Assembly: GCA_903857495.1 (NCBI GenBank)
Contig: CAIOFF010000020.1
Span: forward strand, 1-64,000
Reading direction: 5' to 3'
DNA: 64,000 bases
Origin: an uncultured Holophagaceae bacterium
GTDB lineage: Bacteria > Acidobacteriota > Holophagae > Holophagales > Holophagaceae
Each line of letters begins with the position of its first letter. Positions within the stretch are counted from its first letter, which is position 1. The position numbers and the translations under genes are program-made. Below, piece by piece: positions 15,062 to 23,280 of this stretch. Below the pieces are notes generated by a model. That model had not been told where the DNA came from. It saw only the letters and a list, made by a program, of their open reading frames with translations, and did not search any database.

Positions 15062-16414
15062 CTAAGCCCACAACGCCTCCTCGGCCTGGGCGTGGGTGTC
15101 GGCCTTGGCCTGGATCCAGGCGCGGGCGGCGGCGAGGTCGGCGGCGAGGTCGTCCAGGGCCAGGTTGCCGGCGCCGCCCAGGTGGGTGGCGGTGAGGGCG
15201 CTGCGGTCCGGGGCGAAGGTGCCGTCCTGGAGCTGCTGGGCCACCTGGCGGTAGGCGTCGCGGAAGGGCAGGCCCCCCTGCACCAGCACGTAGGCCTGGT
15301 GGGCGGCGTAGAGCTCATCGGAGGAGGCTGCGGCAGTGGCGTCCGCCTGCACCTGCAATGCGGGCAGCAGGGGCTTGAGCACCGCGAAGAGATCGTCGGC
15401 GCTGCGCAGGGCGGTGACCAGGGGCCGCTTCAGCAGCTGCAGGTCCCGGTGGTAGCTGGAGGGCAGGCCGGCGGCGAGCTGCTCGAGCAGGCCCGCGGCG
15501 CCCCGCAGCTCGCGGCAGCGGCCCCGGGCCAGCTCCACGACATCGGGGTTCTTCTTCTGGGGCATGATGCTCGAGCCCGTGGTGTAGGCATCGGGCAGCT
15601 TGAGGAAGCCGAACTCCTCGGTGCTGTAGAGGGAGACATCCCACAGGAACTTCTCCAGGACACCGCCGGTGGAGGCGGCCCACTGAAGCAGGGCGACCTC
15701 GTGGCGGCCCCGGCTGTTCTGCACGTCGATGGGGCTGCGCTGAACCTTCGAGAAGCCGAGCAACTGCGCCGTGAGGGCCCGGTCGATGGGCAGGGGTACG
15801 CCGAAGCCCGCCGCCGAGCCCAGCGGGCAGCGGTCCAGGCGGCCGTAGACGCCCTGCAGGGCCTCCAGTTCCTCCAGCAGGCCCTCGGCAAAGGCCGTGG
15901 CCCAGAGGCCGAAGGTGCTCGGCATGGCGCGTCGCAGGTGGGTGTAGCCGGGCAGGGGCGTGTCGCGGTGGGTGATGGCGAAGGCCAGGAAGGCCTCGGC
16001 CAGGTCCGCGACCCGCAGGCCCAGGCGCACCAGGGCGTCCCGCATGTAGAGCCGCAGGGCGAGGATGACCTGGTCGTTGCGCGACCGGCCCAGATGGATG
16101 CGGGCCCCCGCGGCGCCGAAGCGCTTCGTGAGGTCCGCCTCGATGGCGGTGTGGCAGTCCTCCATGGCCACCGGAATGGCGAAGCTCCCCGTCCGGGCAG
16201 CCGTGGCGATGTCCCGCAGACCGCCCACCAGGGTCTCGGCATCCGCCGCCGGGATCAGGCCCCTGGCGGCCAGCATCCTGGCGTGGGCCGCGCTGCCCAG
16301 GGCGTCCCACGCCACCAGGGCCAGGTCCGTGTCCGGATCCTCGCCCACGGTGAAGCGGTGGATGGCCTCGTCCAGAGGCACGTCCTTGGCCCAGAGCCGA
16401 CCGGGTTCACTCAT
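15062..16414 (-). CDS. argH: Argininosuccinate lyase
   Basis: A 450-residue fumarase/aspartase-superfamily enzyme that splits argininosuccinate into arginine and fumarate, the last step of the pathway. The superfamily signature GSSIMPQKKNPD is present, as are the usual upstream SRNDQV and HLRRAMP elements. Its start overlaps the end of the M20 deacylase gene by 8 bp, so the two are co-transcribed and probably translationally coupled. Confidence 0.95.
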   Translation of the reverse strand: MSEPGRLWAKDVPLDEAIHRFTVGEDPDTDLALVAWDALGSAAHARMLAARGLIPAADAETLVGGLRDIATAARTGSFAIPVAMEDCHTAIEADLTKRFGAAGARIHLGRSRNDQVILALRLYMRDALVRLGLRVADLAEAFLAFAITHRDTPLPGYTHLRRAMPSTFGLWATAFAEGLLEELEALQGVYGRLDRCPLGSAAGFGVPLPIDRALTAQLLGFSKVQRSPIDVQNSRGRHEVALLQWAASTGGVLEKFLWDVSLYSTEEFGFLKLPDAYTTGSSIMPQKKNPDVVELARGRCRELRGAAGLLEQLAAGLPSSYHRDLQLLKRPLVTALRSADDLFAVLKPLLPALQVQADATAAASSDELYAAHQAYVLVQGGLPFRDAYRQVAQQLQDGTFAPDRSALTATHLGGAGNLALDDLAADLAAARAWIQAKADTHAQAEEALWA

Positions 16415-17471
16415 GGGGCACCTGCAGGGCGAAGAAGAGCGTGGCCAGCTGTTGGTAGAAGGTGGCGCCGGCCTCGATCTCGGCCAGAGTGATGTGCTCG
16501 TTGGGGCGGTGGCTGCGGAAGGTGTCGCCGGGGCCCACCTTGACCGTGGGGATGTCGCCCAGGAAGGCCCAGTCCGAGGTGGTGCCGGAGCCCACAGGGC
16601 CGGCCTTGCCCGCGGCCTGGAGGGCGGCGCGGACGATGGCCTGCCGGGGGTCCGTGGACTTGGGCAGGTAGCGCTTGGAGTGGATGGCGACCTGGCTCTC
16701 CAGGCGCCCCTGGAAGTCCGCCGCCAGCTCGTCGTGGTCCTGGTCCGGGCCCGTGCGCAGGTCGATGAAGAACTCGCAGGCGTCGGGCACCTGGTTCCGC
16801 CAGAGCCCGCCCTGGATCTGCGTGACCTGGGCCTTCTGGGAGCCCAGGAGCTGGTGGGGGGGGAACTCCATGGCGGCCACGCGGGTGATGTCCCGGGCGG
16901 CCTTGTGGATGGCGTTCTCCGCGCCCAGCATCTGGGCGTTGGCCACGTGGCCGCTCTGGCCCCGGGCCGTGCACTTCAGCACCAGGAGGCCCCGCTGGGC
17001 AGCGCAGACGCGCAGGCCCGTGGGCTCGCCCACCACAGCGCCGTCGAAGTGGCCCAGCTCGCCCAGGATGGTGGCGATGCCGTTGCCGCCGGTCTCTTCC
17101 TCGGCGGTGAGGGCCACGGTCACTTCGCCCTCCAGGGACTGCTCGGACAGCTCGAAGGCCGCGAGCAGGATGGAAGCCACCGAGGCCTTGGCATCGTTGG
17201 CGCCCAGGCCCTGGAGGCGGGTGCCGTTCCAGATCGGCGTGAAGGGATCCCCCTCCCAGCCCGCGCAGGGCGGGACCGTGTCCAGGTGGGAGTTGAGGAG
17301 CAGCCGCTTGCCGCCGGTGGCGCCGAAGCTGAACCACAGGTTGTGGTCCTGCCGGTGCACCTGGAAGCCGCGGGCGGTGAGCAGGTCCTGGAGCAGGTCC
17401 GCGATGGCGCCTTCGCCGCCGGACACGCTGGGGGTGCCGACCAGCAGGGTGATGAGCTCGGCGGGGTTCAT
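16407..17471 (-). CDS. argE: M20-family N-acyl-ornithine/citrulline deacylase
   Basis: A 354-residue zinc amidohydrolase of peptidase family M20 (ArgE/DapE/Lys). Metal-binding elements are visible: HLDTVP, GANDAKAS, EEETGG, GEPTG and a C-terminal SHRPNEH. In this operon it should remove the acyl group late in the pathway. Because the carbamoyltransferase acts on acylated ornithine, the likely substrate is N-acylcitrulline rather than N-acylornithine. Whether the acyl group is acetyl or succinyl cannot be read from the sequence. It overlaps argB by 4 bp and argH by 8 bp. Confidence 0.85.
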   Translation of the reverse strand: MNPAELITLLVGTPSVSGGEGAIADLLQDLLTARGFQVHRQDHNLWFSFGATGGKRLLLNSHLDTVPPCAGWEGDPFTPIWNGTRLQGLGANDAKASVASILLAAFELSEQSLEGEVTVALTAEEETGGNGIATILGELGHFDGAVVGEPTGLRVCAAQRGLLVLKCTARGQSGHVANAQMLGAENAIHKAARDITRVAAMEFPPHQLLGSQKAQVTQIQGGLWRNQVPDACEFFIDLRTGPDQDHDELAADFQGRLESQVAIHSKRYLPKSTDPRQAIVRAALQAAGKAGPVGSGTTSDWAFLGDIPTVKVGPGDTFRSHRPNEHITLAEIEAGATFYQQLATLFFALQVPHE

Positions 17472-18385
17472 CCGGCCACCGCCGCGACCGGGGTGGGGAT
17501 GATCATGGTGCCGCTGCCCTCGTTGGTGAAGACCTCGGCCAGCAGGGCGTCTGGGAGGAGGCCGCTGACGATGTGGGCGCTGGCCACGCCGCTGGCGAGG
17601 GCGGCCCGCACGGCGGTTAGCTTGGGCCGCATGCCGCCGCTGATGGCGCCCTCCCTTTCCAGGACAGCCAACTCGTCCAGGGTGGCGTGGGGGATCAGGG
17701 ACGAGCTCTTGTTCACGTCCTTGAGCAGGCCCGGGACCGAGAGCAGGAAGAAGATCTTCTCGGCGGCCAGGGCCGAGGCCAGGCTGGCGGCGATGGTGTC
17801 GGCATTGGTGTTGTAGATGGCGCCGTCGGTGCCGCCCGAGAGGGGCGCCACCACGGGCACGAAGCCGCCTTCCAGCAGGTGGGTGAGCACCCGGGGATCC
17901 ACGGAGTCGATGTCGCCCACCAGGCCGAAGTCCACGAGCACGGGCTCCGTGGCGCCGTCGGGCACCACGGACACCGGGGGTCGCTTGCTGGCCTTGATCA
18001 GGCCCGCGTCCACGCCCGAGAGGCCCACGGCGGGCACGCCATTGGCCTGGAGCTCGGCGAGGAGGTCCATGTGCACCTGGCCCGCGAAGACCATCTTGGC
18101 GGCGTCCAGGACCTCAGGGGTGGTGACCCGGCGCCCCGCCACCTTTTGGATGGGGATGTCCATGGCCCGGCACACGGCGTCCAGCTCGGGGCCGCCGCCG
18201 TGCACCAGCACCACGCGGATGGAGAAGCTCCAGAGGAGAGCGATCTGCTCGCAGAGGGCCTTCCGCATCTTGGGTTCGGCGATGACTTCGCCGCCCACCT
18301 TGATCAGGAAGGTCTTCCCGCGCCAGAGGCGGACGAACTGGGAGGCTTCCTTGAGGGCGGCGTAGGGATTCGGGGACAGCGGCAT
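17468..18385 (-). CDS. argB: N-acylglutamate kinase
   Basis: A 305-residue amino-acid kinase that phosphorylates N-acylglutamate, the second step of the pathway. It has the family motifs KVGGE near residue 30, LVHGGGPELD near 60, GLSGVD in the centre and NTNADTIAASLA in the ATP-binding half. It is usually a feedback-control point, but its allosteric type is not judged here. It starts 32 bp after the carbamoyltransferase gene. Confidence 0.93.
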   Translation of the reverse strand: MPLSPNPYAALKEASQFVRLWRGKTFLIKVGGEVIAEPKMRKALCEQIALLWSFSIRVVLVHGGGPELDAVCRAMDIPIQKVAGRRVTTPEVLDAAKMVFAGQVHMDLLAELQANGVPAVGLSGVDAGLIKASKRPPVSVVPDGATEPVLVDFGLVGDIDSVDPRVLTHLLEGGFVPVVAPLSGGTDGAIYNTNADTIAASLASALAAEKIFFLLSVPGLLKDVNKSSSLIPHATLDELAVLEREGAISGGMRPKLTAVRAALASGVASAHIVSGLLPDALLAEVFTNEGSGTMIIPTPVAAVAG

Positions 18386-18417
18386 GGGATTCTCGCGGGC
18401 GAAGGGCGGGGCTTGGC

Positions 18418-19410
18418 TCAGGACTGGTTCAGCAGGCTGGCGATGGTGGCGCGCTGGACGTGGAAGCGGTTCTCGGCCTCGTCCACCACGCGGCTCCAGG
18501 GGCCGTCGAGGACGCTGTCGTGGACCTCGAGGTTGCGGCGCACGGGCAGGCAGTGGGTGAAGATGGCCTCCTTTGCGGCCTTCTGCATGTGGGCGGCGGT
18601 GGGCATCCAGGCGGACAGGTCCGTCATGGGCGCGGCCTCCAGGCCCGAGCTAGTGGAGGGCCCCCAGGCCTTGGCGTAGACGGCGGCGCTGCCCTCGAGG
18701 GCGGCGTCCTGGTCATGGGTGTAGGTGATCTTGCCGCCGGTGGCGGCGGCGTAGCGCTCGGCCTCGGCCCGGACCTCGGCGGACAGCTCATAGCCCTTGG
18801 GGTGGGCCACGCGGATCTCGGCGCCGCAGGCCGCGGCGGTAAGCAGGAAGGAGTTGGGCACGGCCTTGGGCAGGGGCTTCATGTGGGGCGCCCAGGTGAG
18901 GGTCACCGGCACCTTGGTCGATCCATGGGCCTCCTGGATGGTGAGCATGTCCGCGAGCCCCTGGTGGGGGTGCTCCCGGGCGCTCTCCATGCTCAGCACG
19001 GGCACCGTGGAGAAGCGCCGGAAGGCGCTGATGACGGGATCGATCTCATCGGTGGCATCGCCCTCGCCGCCGCTGAAGGTGCGCACGGCCAGGAGGTCCG
19101 CGTAGCGGCCCAGCACGGGCACGCCCTCGCGGACATGCTCGGCGCGGTCGGCGTTCATGATGGCGCCGTCGCGGTCCTCCAGCTTCCAGGTGCCGGCGCC
19201 CACCTCGAGCACGATGGCATGGCCGCCGTGGCGCAGCATGGCCGCCTCGAAGCTGGCCCGGGTGCGCAGGCTGGGGTTGAAGAAGATCATGCCGAGGATG
19301 CGGTCGGCGAAGATCGCGCCGGGCCGGGTCTTCTTCCACTCGGCGGCCACGGCCAGGATCTGCTTGACCCCTTCGGGGCCCAGGTCGGAGATGCGGGTGA
19401 AGTGCTTCAT
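18418..19410 (-). CDS. argF': N-acetyl/N-succinyl-ornithine carbamoyltransferase
   Basis: A 330-residue transcarbamylase of the acylornithine type, not classical ArgF. The carbamoyl-phosphate loop is FFNPSLRTRASFE (classical enzymes have STRTR), and the proline-rich TWAPHMKPLPKAVPNSF is close to what I recall of Bacteroides succinylornithine transcarbamylase. HCLPVRRN near the C terminus is conserved. Residue Ala90, in RAEHVRE, aligns from memory with Glu92 of Xanthomonas acetylornithine transcarbamylase, the residue that selects acetyl over succinyl. A non-glutamate there leaves N-succinylornithine possible. A short PSTSSGLE insertion near residue 245 looks like a repeat remnant. It overlaps argD by 4 bp. 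Confidence 0.88.
   Translation of the reverse strand: MKHFTRISDLGPEGVKQILAVAAEWKKTRPGAIFADRILGMIFFNPSLRTRASFEAAMLRHGGHAIVLEVGAGTWKLEDRDGAIMNADRAEHVREGVPVLGRYADLLAVRTFSGGEGDATDEIDPVISAFRRFSTVPVLSMESAREHPHQGLADMLTIQEAHGSTKVPVTLTWAPHMKPLPKAVPNSFLLTAAACGAEIRVAHPKGYELSAEVRAEAERYAAATGGKITYTHDQDAALEGSAAVYAKAWGPSTSSGLEAAPMTDLSAWMPTAAHMQKAAKEAIFTHCLPVRRNLEVHDSVLDGPWSRVVDEAENRFHVQRATIASLLNQS
18644..18663. repeat. Degenerate REP-like insert inside carbamoyltransferase gene
   Basis: The sequence reads PSTSSGLE in the gene and RPELVEGP on the opposite strand. These are the translations typical of the CCTGAGCTTGTCGAAGG-type palindromic repeat that, from general knowledge, invades genes in many GC-rich bacteria. 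About 13 of 17 core positions match. It sits in a variable surface segment between YAKAWG and the AWMP region, where insertion should be tolerated. Confidence 0.45.
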
Positions 19411-20555
19411 GGTTGCTCCGGCACGAAGGCGTGGATGGCGGCGATGAGGGCGTCGAGGGCCTCGTCGCTGAGGTTGAGGGGTGGCATCAGGCGCAGCACC
19501 GTGGGGTCACTGGAGCCGCCCACCAGTATGTGCTTGGCCAACAGGTGCTTCTTCAGGGCGGCGGCGTGGGCGCAGCGCAGGCCCAGCAGCAGGCCCTCGC
19601 CGAGGACCTCGGTGACGACGGACCCGGCCAGCTCCCGGCGCAGGCGCGCGGCAGCGTTGGTCGCGTTGGCCAGCATGCCTTCGGTAATGATCGCCTCCAC
19701 CGTGGCGATCAGCGCGGCGCAGGCCAGGGGCCCGCCGCCGAAGGTGCTACCCAGGTCGCCGCCCTTGAGCTTCGCGGCCACTCCCGCCGTCATCAGCAGG
19801 GCGCCCATGGGTACGCCGGAGGCCAGGCCCTTGGCGCTGGTCATGAAGTCGGGTCGGACGCCGTAGAACTGGGCGGCGAAGGGGGTGCCCAGGCGGCCCA
19901 TGCCGGTCTGGATCTCGTCGAAGATGAGCAGGGTGCCCGAGGCATCGCACTTGGCGCGCAGGGCCTGGAACCACTCCCGGGCGGCGGTCTTGATGCCGGC
20001 CATGCTCTGGATGGGCTCGACGATCACGCCGGCCACATCCGAGAAGTCGGCGGCGGCCAGGGCGGCAAGGTCGCCGAAGGGGATGCGCAGGGTCGGCACC
20101 AGCTGGTCCGCGTAGGGCTGGGTGATCTTGGGGTCGTCCGTGACGGACAGTGCCAGCAGGGTGCGGCCGTGCCAGCCGCCGTCGAAGGCGCCCAGGTGCT
20201 TGCGGCCCGTGAGCAGCAGCGCCAGCTTCAGGGCGTTCTCGTTGGCCTCGGCGCCGCTGTTGCAGAAGAACACAGAGTCCATGCCGGAGAAGGCGGTGAT
20301 GCGCTCGGCGGCCTCGTCGCGCACGGGCAGGGCGGCGGCGGCCGAGTAGAAGAGCAGGCTGGCCGCCTGGTCCGCCACGGCCTTCACCACGGCCGGGTGG
20401 CTGTGCCCCGTGGCGCACACGCAGTGGCCACCGTAGAAGTCCCACCAGGCCTGACCCGCGTCATCGAAGACGCGGTCGCCCTCGCCCCGCACCAGGGGAA
20501 AGGGATAGGGGGCGTAGGTGGGGAGCAGGGCGGGAATCGGGGTGGTGGCGGCCAT
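19407..20555 (-). CDS. argD: N-acylornithine aminotransferase
   Basis: A class III PLP aminotransferase of 382 residues that makes N-acylornithine from the semialdehyde with glutamate. Visible features are the NSGAEANENALK phosphate-binding segment, FDGGWHGRT, the PLP aspartate in LLIFDEIQTGMGR and the Schiff-base lysine in SAKGLASGVPMGA. The start MAATTPIP was preferred because AGGA lies 7 nt upstream; longer GTG and ATG starts at 20588 and 20582 lack a ribosome site. It is the first gene of the leftward arginine operon, transcribed from the AT-rich gap shared with argR. Confidence 0.92.
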   Translation of the reverse strand: MAATTPIPALLPTYAPYPFPLVRGEGDRVFDDAGQAWWDFYGGHCVCATGHSHPAVVKAVADQAASLLFYSAAAALPVRDEAAERITAFSGMDSVFFCNSGAEANENALKLALLLTGRKHLGAFDGGWHGRTLLALSVTDDPKITQPYADQLVPTLRIPFGDLAALAAADFSDVAGVIVEPIQSMAGIKTAAREWFQALRAKCDASGTLLIFDEIQTGMGRLGTPFAAQFYGVRPDFMTSAKGLASGVPMGALLMTAGVAAKLKGGDLGSTFGGGPLACAALIATVEAIITEGMLANATNAAARLRRELAGSVVTEVLGEGLLLGLRCAHAAALKKHLLAKHILVGGSSDPTVLRLMPPLNLSDEALDALIAAIHAFVPEQP

Positions 20556-20706
20556 GCGGACATCCTGTACAAAGGCGTGCATTATCACGTGACAGAACGC
20601 ATATTATGCACCAATGAGAACAGGGCTCAAGCGAAATTCTTGCGACAGATCCTGAATAATTCGAATTTCAATTGATGAATTATGCGTTTTTATGCATAAT
20701 TCATGC
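20556..20706. promoter_or_regulatory. Divergent argD/argR control region, ArgR operators
   Basis: This gap is strikingly AT-rich for the window. Rightward, TTGATG (20672-20677) and CATAAT (20695-20700) with 17-bp spacing form a promoter whose start would fall on the argR ATG at 20707. Leftward, GCTCAA (20625-20630) and ATTATG (20603-20608) on the + strand read as TTGAGC and CATAAT, 16 bp apart. A perfect 10-bp inverted repeat TGAATTATGC/GCATAATTCA (20676-20685 and 20694-20703, 8-bp spacer) covers the argR promoter, and palindrome GCATATTATGC (20599-20609) covers the argD -10. TGAATAATTCGAATTTCA (20653-20670) resembles an ARG box. These suit ArgR control of both directions. Confidence 0.7.
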
Positions 20707-21111
20707 ATGAACGCAGACGCCCTCATCCTCCAGCTGCTGGCGGACGCCCCCATCTCGGACCAGGGGGATCTGCTGGCGCGGCTGGCTGCCCTGGGCTGCG
20801 AGCTCACCCAGTCCACCCTGTCCCGGCGCCTGAAGCGGCTGGGCGTGCAGAAGGTCCAGGGGCGCTACCGCCGGGGGGAGACGGCCCCCAAGGCCCTGCC
20901 CGAGGTCACCCTACGCGAGGCCCCGCCGAACCTGCTGGTCCTGCGCACCTCGCCGGGCTTCGCCCAGGCCCTGGGGTTCAGCCTGGACGCGGACCCCGTC
21001 GAGGGCCAGATGGGCACCCTGGCCGGCGATGACACCGTGTTCGTGGCTGTGCTGCCCGAGCGCCTGGCCGAGGTGAAGGCGCACCTCCTGCGGGTGCTGG
21101 CGGGTCGGTAG
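20707..21111 (+). CDS. argR: Arginine repressor
   Basis: A 134-residue ArgR/AhrC-family regulator, slightly shorter than the usual ~150. The N-terminal winged helix ends in TQSTLSRRLKRLGVQKVQG, and the C-terminal arginine-binding/oligomerisation domain has MGTLAGDDTVFVAV, the GT(I/L)AGDDT signature. It would repress the arginine operon when arginine is plentiful. The start MNADALIL was chosen over an in-frame ATG at 20692, which lies inside the operator and promoter. No ribosome site precedes it, and the predicted transcript starts at the ATG, so translation is probably leaderless. Confidence 0.88.
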   Translation: MNADALILQLLADAPISDQGDLLARLAALGCELTQSTLSRRLKRLGVQKVQGRYRRGETAPKALPEVTLREAPPNLLVLRTSPGFAQALGFSLDADPVEGQMGTLAGDDTVFVAVLPERLAEVKAHLLRVLAGR

Positions 21112-21238
21112 GTATTTCCATGTTCCGAACGACACCTAGCGCGCGGCCCGCTGCGGCAGGAAGGAAGTGCCATACTCAACCGTCACTGGGCCCCCGACCC
21201 ACGCCGCTTCCGCAAACCCAACACACAAAGGAATCACG

Positions 21239-22450
21239 ATGGGGCGCTTGAGTGCCACCCGCACGGTGAAGGTGCTGCTGACCCTGGTCGTGCTGGGAAT
21301 GGGGGTGTGCCTTGAGGCTGGAGAGCGGCGCGTCTTCCGGGGCGATCTGGGTGGAAAGCCCGTGTTGCTTGAGCTTTCTGAACACCACAAGAAATGGGAA
21401 GGGCGCTATTGCTACGAGCAATATGGTGTGGACATCCCGCTGAAGGGCACCCTGGAGCAGCTCCAGGAACCAGCACTGACCCGGCCTGATGCGCCTGGTC
21501 CCGCGCCGGCGGCGATCTGGAAGGGTTCTCTCCTGAACAAGCGCTACTCGGGCACCTGGCATGGCAAGCGCTCCCTGGTGTTTCGGCTGGATGAGATCGC
21601 CCGCTACGATCCCGATCGCGTAAAGCCCGATTCGGTGCAGGCCACCACCGAAGCCATCACGCCAGGCATCGGCCCCGGCATCGCCTATGACGCTGAGATA
21701 TCCCTGGCCAGCACACCCTACGACTACCTGAAGCTCACCTCGCACCTGGAGGAAGGGCCGGAGGAGTTGCGCGGGAGCCTCGCCTTGCGCTGGGTGAAGG
21801 AGACCCGCACCAGGATCGCCTATCCGCGCCTGTCGAGGCATCCCCGATCCGGCGCGGCGGCGGCCGCCAATCGCATCCTGGAGCAGCATCATTTCCGATT
21901 GGTGCTGGGTGCCCTGGGTTGCGCCGCCACCGTCTACGACCCGGAGCCCTCATCCGCCGCGGGAGGCTTCGGCGGCTTCAGCGAGGAACTGATCGCGGTG
22001 CCATACCTCTCGGCAGACCTGATGTGCGTCGTGGAAAGCGGGAGCACCTTCTGTGGCGGCGCCCATCCCGACAACCATTTCGAGCCCTACACCCTGGACC
22101 TGCGCAAGGGCGGGTATCTGGACTGGAACCGGCTGTTCAAGAACCGAAGGATCGACAGGAAGACAGGACGACCCGCATGGCAGGGTCAGCTGATCGCCAG
22201 GCTCGGAAGGCGGAAGGCGCCGGTAGATGCGGATTCGGTGGATTGTCGGTCCCTACTTCCGGACTATCTGGCGCTGCAGTTCGAGCATGATCGCAGGCTT
22301 CAGCTCTGCATCTCCGGCATAGGCCACGCAGGAGGGTGTTGTCTGGGGGTGGAGGGTGAGCTGCCGCTGCAGGACTACCGGGAGCTCCTTTCAAAGGAGG
22401 GCCAGCGTTACTTGGGAGTGCCTGCCGTGGTGAAGGGGACAGAACGATAG
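21239..22450 (+). CDS. Secreted protein with DUF3298-like C-terminal half
   Basis: A 403-residue protein beginning with a signal peptide (MGRLSATRTVKVLLTLVVLGMGVCLEAGE, cut near residue 28). AAAGGA lies 7 nt before this start; an upstream in-frame ATG has no such support. The C-terminal third has CVVESGSTFCGGAHPDNH followed by LDLRKGG..DWN.LF, the pattern of DUF3298/RsiV-like extracellular domains. The N-terminal half (RVFRGDLGGKPVLLELSEHHKKWEGRYCYEQYG) resembles small beta domains that often precede it. Function is unknown; an exported envelope protein is the safe statement. Confidence 0.7.
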   Translation: MGRLSATRTVKVLLTLVVLGMGVCLEAGERRVFRGDLGGKPVLLELSEHHKKWEGRYCYEQYGVDIPLKGTLEQLQEPALTRPDAPGPAPAAIWKGSLLNKRYSGTWHGKRSLVFRLDEIARYDPDRVKPDSVQATTEAITPGIGPGIAYDAEISLASTPYDYLKLTSHLEEGPEELRGSLALRWVKETRTRIAYPRLSRHPRSGAAAAANRILEQHHFRLVLGALGCAATVYDPEPSSAAGGFGGFSEELIAVPYLSADLMCVVESGSTFCGGAHPDNHFEPYTLDLRKGGYLDWNRLFKNRRIDRKTGRPAWQGQLIARLGRRKAPVDADSVDCRSLLPDYLALQFEHDRRLQLCISGIGHAGGCCLGVEGELPLQDYRELLSKEGQRYLGVPAVVKGTER

Positions 22451-22536
22451 AACCGCAAGGACAGTCGTGGAGCGCCGGACGGCCTGGATTCCCGAGGGGC
22501 CGGGTTATGATCGGGGGGTCGAACTCGGAGCCTTGC

Positions 22537-23277
22537 ATGGATCGTTTTGGAAGCTCGAAGCTGCGCATCGGCTGGGCGCTGGTCTGTCTGTTCCTCACGG
22601 GGCTGGTGCTCATGGGCATCCGGGGCCAGCAGGGGGACGGCGGCTCGCAGATCCTGATCTTTGGCACAGCGGTGCCCCTGGGCGCGGACTCTCTGCGCTC
22701 CTACGCGGTGGGCAACCTGCAGGGGATCATGTACTGGATGGTGTCCCTGGTGATCCTGCTGGGAGCCTTCGGTCCTGTGACGCAGTGGACTGCGGCCTCG
22801 GCCCGGGGTGAGCGGCTCAGGGGCTTCTTCGCGGGCACGGGGCTGGGCTTCGCCCATGGCCTGTTCCTGTCCCAGGTGGCGCTGATTCCGGTGTGGGCCC
22901 TGAGCTGGCGGCTCATCGGGGAAGCCTGGCCCCCGGAGCTGCTGCGGGCGGACCTGCATGGCCTGCTGCTGGGGCTGCAGATGCTGCTCTGGGTGGTGGT
23001 GCTCTCCCGGCTGCTGAAGTCCAGCGCGGGCCTGGCCCTGCTGGTGACGCTGCTGCTGCGGGAGATGGGACCCCGCCTCAGCTTCTTCCTGGACTTCGGC
23101 CAGGACCTGGGCTGGAGCGCGGGCCAGGTGAAGGTGCTGGAGGTCTTCGTCCGCCTGCTGCCCATGGCGCAGCTGCCTTCGGACCCCTTCTCGCCGCTGG
23201 CGCTGCCGCTGTCCATCGGGGGACCGCTGCTGCTGGGTGCGCTGGCCATGCTGCTGCCGGCGGGCGGCCGGAAGTAG
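22537..23277 (+). CDS. Unknown multi-pass membrane protein
   Basis: A 246-residue integral membrane protein with about six hydrophobic spans, among them IGWALVCLFLTGLVLMGI at the N terminus, YWMVSLVILLGAFG, LHGLLLGLQMLLWVVVL and a C-terminal GPLLLGALAMLLP. The topology looks like a small ABC-2-type permease, but no family was recognised. The start MDRFGSS has GGAG 6 nt upstream; an ATG 30 bp earlier is possible. It ends 3 bp before the EnvC-like gene, so the two are probably co-transcribed. That recalls the FtsX-EnvC pairing, although this protein does not look like FtsX. Confidence 0.65.
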   Translation: MDRFGSSKLRIGWALVCLFLTGLVLMGIRGQQGDGGSQILIFGTAVPLGADSLRSYAVGNLQGIMYWMVSLVILLGAFGPVTQWTAASARGERLRGFFAGTGLGFAHGLFLSQVALIPVWALSWRLIGEAWPPELLRADLHGLLLGLQMLLWVVVLSRLLKSSAGLALLVTLLLREMGPRLSFFLDFGQDLGWSAGQVKVLEVFVRLLPMAQLPSDPFSPLALPLSIGGPLLLGALAMLLPAGGRK

Positions 23278-23280
23278 GCC

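Noticed and set aside
20692-20706. Earlier ATG for argR
   Set aside because: It lies inside the inverted repeat and -10 box and would precede the predicted transcript start.
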